Shown piece by piece: positions 53,745-62,733 of a stretch of 64,000 nt of DNA. Numbering within the stretch: the first letter of the stretch is position 1; each line of letters begins with the position of its first letter. The DNA is taken from NCBI GenBank assembly GCA_963082975.1, contig OY720345.1, forward strand, positions 15,774,491 through 15,838,490, written 5' to 3'. The notes beneath the pieces were generated by a model. The model saw nothing but the letters and a program-made list of their open reading frames with translations, did no database searches and had not been told where the DNA came from. Source of the stretch: Labia minor. Its lineage: Eukaryota > Arthropoda > Insecta > Dermaptera > Spongiphoridae. The translations under genes and the position numbers were made by a program.

Positions 53745-54718
53745 ATTACATCTTTTATATACCATATATTTTATTATATTTTTCTTATCCCGATAATTTA
53801 TATACTTAATATCCAAGGGCTTCCCTTTCTCAATACACCCATTAGTCCTAGACTACTCTACTCTACCCAAATTTCGCCTCTACCTCCCCCTCCTCTCATA
53901 TCATATCCATTCCAAAATGAAGTATTTATTTTAATTGAAGTTATAAATTTAAATGAAAAATATCAGCCCTTCCATTTACAATTTTTTTTATTAATATTAT
54001 TATAATAGTTAAAACTAACATATCTTTCATATATCTAAGAACATATATAAATATATTATTGATTTAAACTTTCTATATTTTAGTATTTGACTATATAATT
54101 AATAATATATAATTTTTTCCCATTTTTTAGCACTTTATTACAAACATATTATATATTTTATTTTTTTATTCTTTGATCAAAAATAATATATATATAAAAT
54201 ATATTTATTTATTACATAATAAATAGATAATCGTATTATTATTTATAAGATAAATAAATAAAAATAAATTCAATTGAATTAAAACGATTGTGTCAAGATT
54301 CAACATTTCAATTCATACTTTTGTTCGCTCAATCAAATTGAAAAAGAACACAAATGAACTGTTACTTCATACTGATGTAAGATGGTTAAATCGTGCTACA
54401 TTTTTAGCAAGATTTAGAGAACTTCTGCCACAAATAACCTCATATTTACAATCTAAAGGTAATTCATATCCGCAATTAAATGATCAAGAATGGCTTCTTG
54501 ATCTTGCTTTTTTCTGCAATGTTACTGAAAAATTAAACCAATTAAATTAGCAGCTACAGGGAAAAGGTACAACAATAATACATATGATTAGTATTTTGAA
54601 GTCATTTAAGGAAAAATTAAATATGCTTGCAATGCAACTAAAGCGTCGTAATTTAAAGCTCAGAAACTTGACAATTTTCTTCTTTTCTGCTCTTATGCAA
54701 TGCCAGGTTTCATCCAAA
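51898..54718 (+). pseudogene. hAT transposase of the ZBED5/GTF2IRD2-like type, broken
   Basis: From an ATG at 51898 the frames give TYHYHSEWEEDYFFT, then after one shift CICLICNATLALSKKEKVKR (zinc-finger-like), DYPRGTALRKAKV, and further on WKEAFIKAEEELFQNFKN, SLSRNTVMRR, QFNESMDYTGTAQL and LLTIIPM. The text then breaks at about 52570. It resumes at about 54290 with FNISIHTFVRS, LLHTDVRWLNRATFL, RFRELLPQI and DLAFFCNVTEKLNQLN. Several stops and shifts exist in each part. The piece between LTIIP and HTDVRWL (catalytic-core residues) is lost and replaced by unrelated DNA. Confidence 0.82.
52590..54280. other. Foreign DNA inside the hAT transposase, with a CpG-rich patch
   Basis: This stretch interrupts the transposase. 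52680-52860 is much less AT-rich than anything around it and contains CpG sites and a YY1/Pleiohomeotic-type site AACATGGCGGC at 52837-52847, reminiscent of a gene promoter or first exon. 53340-53395 has a palindromic AGGAGACTCTTATAGAGTCT. The rest is AT-rich, with (TA)n at 53708-53741. Origin unknown. Confidence 0.5.
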
Positions 54719-55372
54719 TAAAAATTGTATGCTTAAAATTTGTTTTGTTCGTTTTTATTTCTTAACATTGTATTTTTTAAAATTTTAATAAATATTGTTA
54801 GAATTCATAAAAAATATCGTCGGCTTAGATTGCAAACCTGCTAACTCATATTCAGCATATTTTGCACAACTTTCTTAAAACACATAAATTTTTTGCTTGT
54901 CACGTGATTTCAATTAAATAGGTGCATAATAGCGGTGTTTCATAGCCAATGTAAGGTGTTTTTCTCTTCCTAATAGTGTGAAAATGTAATTTTTGACCAA
55001 AAGTGAAGGTTTGCAATTAAAATCGGCGATATAACTTCTTTAATTATCTTCTAAAATTTTAAAATTATTTGCCCATATCCATAGTCGACCGCAGACTATA
55101 ATTTATTGAAAAAGTAGCCCCTAAAAGCTAAAAGTTTGGCCACACCTGATATATAATATAATAATAATGATACTCAATGCACATTGTAAAAAATATATAA
55201 TACTAAAATAAAAAAAGAAACAACGAAATAAAAAAAATGAAATCATATTTATTTCACTAGTGCGATATTTGTTTCATGAGGGCGCACAATATAAATCTCG
55301 CGGGCCGCTAAAATGTTAATATCGGGCCCCATGCGGCCCGCGGGCCGCGGGTTGGCCGCCCCTGGTCTAAGG

Positions 55373-56109
55373 CTTTATTTTATGACTTTGCACTCTCAGT
55401 TCGAAACTCGCAAAGGCACATTTTTTTTAAGTATTATATATTTTTTTTTACTAATTTATTAATTTTTATTATTTTAATATTTTATTAAATTATTTTATTT
55501 TATTAAATTAAATTTTATTTTATTAAATTAATAATTATGTCAATTAATTTTTTGTACATAAATAAACATATATAAAAAACTATAAGATTAATTGAAATAT
55601 TGTAAATTAAAGAAAAATAAAAATAAAAATATAAATATTAAAAACATCTTTTTTATTGTATTCTTTGCGCTGCTAAATGACAACATGTTTATATCAAATT
55701 TTTAAGAATTAATTTCTGCGGTTATTGATTAGATATTAATAAAATTTATAGTCTATGAACAGAAATGAAAAATTCTAAAGTCTCTTTTGGATTCTTGAAA
55801 CACGAATATACGCAAAAAAATTTAAATTCTGAGGAATGTGCAGATAAAAATCTTTTTATATATATATTGATATTTACAATATCTCAATTGATCTTATTGG
55901 TCTTTTAAACTTTGAAAACATTCACATTACGGCTATAATTTAATACTATTAATTTTTAAGATTATGTAAGTAAATCATTCTAATCTAGTTTGAAATTAAT
56001 AGTGATAAGACAAAATAATTAGTATCAGAGCGAATAATATTTGCAAAGAATTTAAATCGAGGTTGAAATCGGGAAATTATTATCAAAGGGGATCAAAATT
56101 ATTAAATTC
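55373..56109. other. Helitron body right of the hAT insertion
   Basis: AT-rich. CTCAGTTCGAAACTCGC near 55398 resembles a B box. No coding recognised. Confidence 0.4.
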
Positions 56110-56500
56110 TTAATTGTATTATATGGGTGAGAGACATGGTCTATAACCCTGGGAGATGAGAGTAGATTCAGCGTATTTGAGAATAGGATTCTTCCCAGCA
56201 TTTATAGGCCAAAGAAAGATGAGGACATCGGGGAATGGCGGAGACTGCATAACAAGGAATTGCATGACATCTATGCATCTCTAGATATAGGTTATAAAAT
56301 AGAGAAGGCTGGGATCGTCAGGGCACATGGCTAGAATGGGAGAGGAAAAATATATTGGTGGGGAGTTCGATTGGAAAACGTCCGTTTATAAGACCAATTG
56401 TGAACATGGTGGACAATATAGGAAGGAACGTGAGAGAGATGGGACAGGGTAGGAGTTAGATGGTTATAGCTCAGAATAGGGACCCTCGGGGTGGTACAGG
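56110..56500 (+). pseudogene. Non-LTR retrotransposon tail inside the Helitron
   Basis: A second copy of the sequence at 1291-1735. It reads ETWSITLGDESRFSVFENRI, then GEWRRLHNKELHDIYAS, then GRKIYW-like and further-shifted frames. More complete in its first half than copy 1, broken in its second. It ends 5-10 bp before the Helitron terminal hairpins, which fits capture by the Helitron. Confidence 0.75.
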
Positions 56501-56554
56501 GGGCGGAGCCCCCGTCTAGGTGTGCAGAGCGCCGAAGGCGCTCGGAGCAGCTAG
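56499..56554 (+). other. Helitron 3' terminus with two tandem hairpins
   Basis: The first hairpin GGGGGC-GGA-GCCCCC (56499-56513) is followed by GTCTAG. The second hairpin GAGCGCC-GAA-GGCGCTC (56527-56543) is followed by GGAGCAG and the terminal CTAG. Either could act as a rolling-circle end signal. Confidence 0.78.
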
Positions 56555-57292
56555 TATATATTTATATATGAGTAACATAAAGTTTTCAATTCCAAAACAA
56601 ATAATTACTACATTAATTTAATAAATTATTACAATAAATTAGAAAATTCAAAATTCTTTTTTTTTCTTTTTTCTCAATACAATTTATCCTGATAAAATAA
56701 ATTTGAAATTTTTACATCTTCCTTCTCTCCCCACCAAAAAATAAAAACAAAACAAAACAATCAAAAGATAAATCGGGATTCCTTAACATTCTTCTCTTCT
56801 CTCTCAGCACACCTTTCTAGTTGTGAATCTTTTATGCAATTTGCATTTATATTGATCATGACAATTATCCACTACGTGCTTCTGAATATGAATTTACAAA
56901 ATACTCTCTCCAATCAACCGACTCTAAGAATGCAATTTTATTTATTATAAAATAAACTCTTGATCAAATTTTTTTTTAAAAAAAGTACTAAATATAAATG
57001 CTTATATGAAATAATTAAAATTTTAAATTTCACTTTATAATAAATTTTTTTAGGCTTTAGCTTGGAAATTAAAATTTGACTATTTCTTAAAAACACATTC
57101 AAAAGAAAATCCTAAAGGTTGATTTTTTTTAAAAAATGAAGTCCATAGTTTACTAATCTTTACTTTTTTTTGAATTGTAGAGGATCACGAAAATATTTTT
57201 TTAAACATGTAAATACATTATACATAAATTTAGCATTATGATAAATATTTGGAATGAATTAGGGATATTCGTATTTATTATTTGAATTATCA
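56555..57292. other. AT-rich DNA, no gene recognised
   Basis: Nothing beyond A/T runs is seen. Confidence 0.45.
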
Positions 57293-57300
57293 GTCAGAAG

Positions 57301-58054
57301 CAGTGGCGTACCTAGGGGGGTGCGGTGGGTGCGGCCCGCACCGGGCGGCACTTATCTTGGGGCGGCATTTTTTATATTTAGTTATAGTTGTAAAAAGCAA
57401 CTTATTCATTTCATATTTATATTTTTCTTTCTTGAATAATAAATGATTATTATGATTATTATAAGTTTACTATTTGATTTATATAAATTATGATTAACTA
57501 TATAATTTCGAATATTATTCCACGGTGTATATAAATGCATTTTAGTGTAAATTTTGAATTCTAATTCCAAGAACAGGATAATAATTTTATTTTATTGTAT
57601 TCATTAAAATTCGTTGAATTCGTAAACGCATCTTTACGATTTTGTTCAGCAATTTTGCCTAACTAAAATTTTTTGATATCAGATTATAAATGTCATTTCT
57701 TTTGAAAAGTTTATATGATTACTTTGAAGTGATATACCAATATTTTTTTAAATCATTGATTTTTCTTTTGAAAAGCAGGGCCGACGGAAAAAATATAAAC
57801 ATAAATTTTGAGAGCATTATACACGATTTTTCTAGTATGAAAGCTAGAAGAGTAAATATTATATTAATATGTTTACGAGTGCATACAAATATGTGTAAAA
57901 AAATTTACTCTGTGTATTAATTAATATTGATTAAATAACTTAATAATTTATTTATGTGCATTAATTTATAAATACCACTATTTGATTGACTTATAATAAA
58001 AAGGGCGGCAAACTGGAGATCGCCCCGGGCGGCAAAGTTCTAGGTACGCCACTG
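57301..58054. mobile_element. hAT element with GGCGTACCTAG ends, copy 2 (inverted)
   Basis: CAGTGGCGTACCTAGG and CTAGGTACGCCACTG, with a perfect 8 bp target duplication GTCAGAAG (57293-57300, 58055-58062). 754 bp, reverse orientation to 5976-6740 and nearly identical to it. The frame MSFLLKSLYDYFEV (57690-57920) is on the plus strand here. Confidence 0.93.
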
Positions 58055-58318
58055 GTCAGAAGTAAAGAACATATTTAAAATCATTTAATTATAATTAGAA
58101 TCAATATCAAAAAATATATAGGTATTTAAAATTAATATAAATACATCAATTTTTAAAAGTTTTGTCTAAACAAATGTATTTTCCTAAATTTTTTGATTTA
58201 TTTATATTTAATATCTAAAATAATGATACATTTAATATTTTATTTTAATTTTGTTTGCATTTAATACAATAATAATTGAGATTATATGTTATTATAGGTT
58301 AATTTAAAATTCAATAAG

Positions 58319-58590
58319 CTGGAGTGTCTCCACTCGACTATCTCGCAATTCGAATTGGATTAAATAACATAATATATTATATTTAAATTAAATTTAATTA
58401 ATTATAAATTATAAATTAAAATTAATAAATAATATTTATTAAACCAGCGCAAGTTTGGCTCTTTGTTGTTGGCACCTCATTACGTGCTGGCGCGTGATTT
58501 GCAGTGTTAACAATAATTTCAGTGATTCAATCAAGCTGAAATTTTAGATATAGCAGTTTTATACAATTTTTAATCATGTCAAAATGTAAA
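58319..58590 (-). mobile_element. Helentron-like short element, family C, 3' part
   Basis: Starts CTGGAGTGTCTCCACTCG (the 3' hairpin end reversed), then ACTATCTCGC and the family body. It breaks off after about 270 bp near AATCATGTCAAAATG. Confidence 0.75.
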
Positions 58591-59618
58591 ATAGTAAAAA
58601 TGTATAAGATCCCTTTCAGTTTGTATAAATTCCTTAATTTAATTAATTTATATTAGAATATTAGAAATTATTTAAATTTACATCTAAAAAAGTCTTATTT
58701 TTTTTTATATTTGAACCCATAGAAATCTGCAGCTTTGGGGAGTCTAAACTGTTATATAAATATTATATAATATATCAATATGCTAAAATTTCCATGAATA
58801 TCAATAAGTAAAATTTATTTCACTATTTATTCATAAATTATTAAAGTATAAATTATTTGGAATGTCAACATAACTTAAATATGCTTCCTTAATTTTTTTT
58901 CTTATGCATACATATATCCATATTTATATTTAGTCTACGACAAGATATATTTTAGTATTTTTTTTTTTAAATTTAATTATAATTCCATATTTCACACCTT
59001 GATCTTTAATTTATAGATGTTTAAATTTCAATTAGTACTTTTACTAGAAATTAAATAAGTGGTGAAGAATTATTCATATATTATATTTAATAAATAAATA
59101 AATAACGAATAAAAAAACTTGTTTGAAAAAGTTATTAAAAAAAAAAGAAGTTTTTCATTTTGCGACTGGAGTGGTTGGATAGTTAAGTTTAAGAATTATT
59201 AATATGCATAGTTTTAGGATAAAGAAATGGTCGTTTTGGTAATAATATTTATCTATACGTTTGTTTTTTTCTATAGGCCTTTGGGACCAATTGAGATTTA
59301 TCATTTTTTATTAAAAAAATAAAAAATAAAAATTTTTCGAATACAGAACATTTATACTTTTGAAAATTATTTTTAAGACTAGTTTTTTTTCCAATTTCAA
59401 TTATCTCTTTTCTGAATTTTTAAATTTTCATTTTTTTTTTTCATTTGAAGGGGAGGGAACTTCCCGGACATTTTACTGTGTGTGTGTGTGTGTGTGTGAT
59501 TTATGAAACAACAAAAAATTTTATAAATAACTAATTAAGTATCAATTTAATTAAATTATGATTTATACATTGATATTTTTTAAATACATTGTATATATTG
59601 TAATTAATTATAAATTAG
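58591..59618. other. AT-rich DNA, no gene recognised
   Basis: Contains a (TG)n run at 59478-59497. Confidence 0.45.
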
Positions 59619-60209
59619 CTGGAGTGTCTCCACTCGACTATCTCGCAATTTGAATTGGATTAAATAACATAATATATTATATTTAAATTAAATTTAATTA
59701 ATTATAAATTATAAATTAAAATTAATAAATAATATTTATTAAACCAGCGCATGTTTGGCTCTTTGTTGATGGCACCACGTCACGTGTTGGCGCGTGAGAT
59801 TTGCAGTATTAAAAAATTAATTCTGGTACTTTCAATCAAGCTGAAATTCTATATATAGCAGTTTTATACAATTTTTAATCATGTGAAAAATTATCAAACA
59901 TATATCTTTATTTTTACGGTCACTTTAGAGGAAAAAAAATCAAAACGTTGTAGGCAATGACCCTCTTCCGGTTGAGCTACATTTCTCAAAAGTTGATAGA
60001 AAACTACGAATTTTGAATAAAGCACCAAATTTCATCATTCTAGCTCAAACCGTTTTTGCGTAATCTTGTCTACATACATACATACACACACACACACATT
60101 TTTCTCAACCTTAGCGAAAATGATTCAGGAACCTTCAAAACGTATAAAAACATCAAAATTTCAACATCGAAAATTTTCGTGATCGCAATAATATCTCTGG
60201 CGAGATATT
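59619..60209 (-). mobile_element. Helentron-like short element, family C, complete copy
   Basis: Begins CTGGAGTGTCTCCACTCG and ends CTCTGGCGAGATAT, the reversed 5' end. A (CA)n tract near 60070-60100 corresponds to the (GT)n of the 42509 copy. The body is closely similar to the other copies. Confidence 0.8.
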
Positions 60210-60799
60210 TAAAAGTCCCACAATCGAAATTACAGGATTAATAAGAAATTTTTCATAAATTTTCTATGCTAACTCGACTACAATTTATATTTTGATTATT
60301 ATTTAACCTTCTACAATTCTCAGTTATTTTTTATACATTTTTTTTTATCCCTTCTTATGGTCCATTCCTAATCTTTAAATCTAAAATAAAAATAACAAAA
60401 AAAAAAAAAAAAAAGAAAAATAGAATCATCAAACTTATCGTTGGAAAAATTTAGGTCAATGTTTTTGGCAAGATGACATGAAATATTATATGTATCATTT
60501 CAAGTGAAATTTATTAATACTATTATACACGTAATTTGATTATATGTTAAAAAAAAAACGGTTGAATAAAAATTGTGAATAAATATTGTTTATATTTTAT
60601 ACCTGAGAATGAGTGGGATGTATACATACATACATAATTCGTTCGTAATTTTTATATATAAATTAATAAATTAATTAACACCAACTCACACTTTGAAAGT
60701 CACTTAAATATAATAATTGGTAATTCAATAAATTGAAATATTTTAATACTATATAAGGTGTACCAGTAGTTGACACTATAAGGACAACTTTATGAAAAA
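60210..60799. other. AT-rich DNA, no gene recognised
   Basis: Poly-A at 60396-60414. No exon or element was identified. Confidence 0.45.
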
Positions 60800-60900
60800 A
60801 ATAAGTTGACCTGTGGCCAGGTCCGAACCGACCGACGGTTTGAAATAAATTAATTTCCAGCTACAGAAACAATTTCAAATAATTTTAATATATCTATTAA
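60800..60900 (-). mobile_element. Helentron-like short element, family A, cut by the gypsy LTR
   Basis: AATAAGTTGACCTGTGGCC, then GAACCGACCGACGG and the family body in reverse. It stops exactly where the LTR begins (ATTAA|TGTTG). The missing remainder should lie beyond the 3' LTR, outside the window. Confidence 0.8.
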
Positions 60901-61654
60901 TGTTGTAATATTTTAATTTATAAATATTTTTATATATTATATATAATATATAAAAATAAATATAAATCGATTTTTTAATTAATAATATTTCTAAAATAAT
61001 CGAGATTCGCAGAAGAGGGGAGTAAGGTGAACAAAGTACTTGAGGGGTCGATTGGTAGGTTCTGGGTGCGTGGAGGACATTCAAGAAGGAATCGTCTTGG
61101 TGTGCGGGCTTGCCTGTGAGTGTGACCCTTTTCCCTTCCCCGCTGCACGTCTGGCCTATACTCAGAGGAGTGCGTATATATATTTGGTTTAAAAGTGATT
61201 ATTTGTGAAGTGTTACAATAAAATTTATATTATTTATCAAACAATATTAAATTAAGTGTTAATTAGAATTTATATTTGTACTTATCAATTAATAAGTAAT
61301 ATAAATTCACAAGTTAAATAGTGTTAAGTGAAGATTAAAACTAAGTCAAGAAATCAAGTTAATTTGATTGGTGTTATAAATAAATAAGTTATTTTTATAG
61401 AATTAAACTATATTGTATTATATTAAGAGTAAATATTTATAGTTGTTAATTTTAGTAATATATTAGTTAATCAATTATTTGTATGTATAAAATATATTAA
61501 ATTAAGTGTATCATTTTAGTTATAAGGATTACAACTAAATGTTAATTTAAAATTTTATTAAATTTTTTATTATTAAATCAAATAATTTAATAATATGTAC
61601 ATTAATAAAAGTTAGTGGTGTCTTAATTTAACAACAATATTTTCCCACACTACA
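60901..61654 (+). repeat. Gypsy-class 5' LTR
   Basis: Starts TGTTGTAATATT and ends CCCACACTACA (TGT...ACA). A GC-richer core at about 61005-61165 is followed by GCGTATATATATTTGG (possible TATA) and AATAAA at 61218. The left border is set by the interrupted Helentron-like copy. The right border is set by the primer site and may be off by a base or two. Confidence 0.75.
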
Positions 61655-61656
61655 AA

Positions 61657-61674
61657 TGGTGTCAGAAGTGGGAT
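61657..61674 (+). other. Gypsy-class primer-binding site
   Basis: TGGTGTCAGAAGTGGGAT, beginning TGG a few bases after the LTR as a tRNA 3' end complement should. The tRNA was not identified. Confidence 0.6.
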
Positions 61675-61758
61675 CTTTGCAACAAGAAGTGTTAATAGAA
61701 CCCATCACAAAAAGTAAGTGCAATTAACTTTTATAACTTATTATACCATTAAATCACA

Positions 61759-62733
61759 ATGCCGCCAAAAGTTGACCCTGAAACAGTCTCGGATGTATTA
61801 AATGAATTGAAAGATCATCTTTCAAAAATAAGTATTCAATCAACTAGTACTATGTCTGCAGCTCCTGATTTGTCCCTACAAGCCCTCGTTCCATCTTGGT
61901 CCGGTTCATCCGAGTCAGAACCTATTGAGTCATTTTTATTAAACTTTGATAGAGTTGCACAGTTAGGTGGATGGTCAATAGTTCAAAAGAAGCTTATTCT
62001 TCTAATGAAATTGAAGGATAGAGCAGCTTTGGGTATTAAAGATGAATGGACATATGAGGAATTAAAACAAGAGTTAACTAAGAAATTTGAAAGACCTTCA
62101 ACTAAACTTTTATTGAAAAAGAAACTACTAAATCTATCACAAAACCCTGAGGAGAGTGTACGGGAGTTCGCAGATAGAATTATTAATGTTCAGAGTTTAG
62201 CATCCAAGGAAGGAGTAAAGGAAGATGAAACAACTATGTTAGAAATTTTTCTATTAGGTTTAAGAGGAAAATTAGGAGTGGAGGTTAGATGTAGTTCACC
62301 CACTACTTATGAAGAGGCGTTAGATAGAGCTATAAAAAGAGAGCGCGAATACAATGAAATTTCTCCTATAATGGGAGTAAGTGAAGCTTCTTATATAAAT
62401 GAGCAGCAATGTATTTGTTGTGGCTTGAAGGACCATTGGATGGCCGATTGCAAGAGCCCAGTTGCAGTTGCTTTGTTAAAAACAAATGAACTTAGCAATA
62501 ACTGCCAAGTTACGGGTTTATCATCAATAAGATGTTTCAATTGCAATCAGGAAGGCCATGTAGCAAGAAACTGTAATAAAAAAAAACAGGTTGTGAGCGA
62601 TAAGCAATGTTTTATATGTGGGAGCCCAAGACATTTAGCTAAAGAGTGTTCTCGTAGATTTGATAGAAATTCTAATCGCATCCCTCGAGGTACTAACAAT
62701 AACCAACGATACCCAAAAGATCAGGGTCGTTAG
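61759..62733 (+). CDS. Gag polyprotein, 324 codons, three zinc knuckles
   Basis: Structural protein that would package the element RNA into cytoplasmic particles. The N-terminal region (about 1-60) is polar. Residues 60-200 form a retrotransposon-Gag capsid domain with W..W-type wording (LVPSWSGSSESEPIESFLLN, LKDRAALGI, VREFADRI, MLEIFLLGLR). Three CCHC knuckles follow: CICCGLKDHWMADC at 218-231, CFNCNQEGHVARNC at 259-272 and CFICGSPRHLAKEC at 284-297. Three knuckles is more than the one or two usual in this class. It ends at TAG 62731-62733, just after a -1 frameshift site. The frame is intact and the start ATG is the first after the primer site. Confidence 0.93.
   Translation: MPPKVDPETVSDVLNELKDHLSKISIQSTSTMSAAPDLSLQALVPSWSGSSESEPIESFLLNFDRVAQLGGWSIVQKKLILLMKLKDRAALGIKDEWTYEELKQELTKKFERPSTKLLLKKKLLNLSQNPEESVREFADRIINVQSLASKEGVKEDETTMLEIFLLGLRGKLGVEVRCSSPTTYEEALDRAIKREREYNEISPIMGVSEASYINEQQCICCGLKDHWMADCKSPVAVALLKTNELSNNCQVTGLSSIRCFNCNQEGHVARNCNKKKQVVSDKQCFICGSPRHLAKECSRRFDRNSNRIPRGTNNNQRYPKDQGR

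Larger units (their letters stand above)
51479..55148 (+). mobile_element. Inner hAT element with a degenerate transposase gene
   Basis: Ends CAGGGGTGGCCAACACG and GTTTGGCCACACCTG, with a perfect 8 bp target duplication ATATATAA (51471-51478, 55149-55156). 3,670 bp. It holds a transposase pseudogene, itself interrupted. Confidence 0.92.
51289..55364. mobile_element. Outer hAT element, split by an inner hAT
   Basis: Ends CAGAGGTGGCCAACCC and GGGTTGGCCGCCCCTG, with a perfect 8 bp target duplication GTCTAAGG (51281-51288, 55365-55372). Minus the inner element it is about 400 bp. GGGCC-rich motifs (ACGGGCCAC, GCGGGCCGC) lie near both ends. Non-coding MITE. Confidence 0.92.
50999..56554 (+). mobile_element. 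Canonical Helitron carrying nested hAT elements and a non-LTR fragment
   Basis: Starts TC after an A (50998) with TATATATAAAATTCTCG and then CTCCTCCGAAACGGCTGGAC, common Helitron 5' wording. It ends CTAG (56551-56554) before a T, preceded by the hairpin GAGCGCC-GAA-GGCGCTC. Without the hAT at 51289-55364 and its duplicated target it is about 1.5 kb and non-autonomous. Its 3' part contains the non-LTR tail at 56110-56500, apparently captured. Confidence 0.8.

Noticed and set aside
62573-62590. A AAA AAA run as the gag-pol slippery site
   Set aside because: The -1 frame is closed by several stops between there and 62703, so a shift at this run could not reach Pol.
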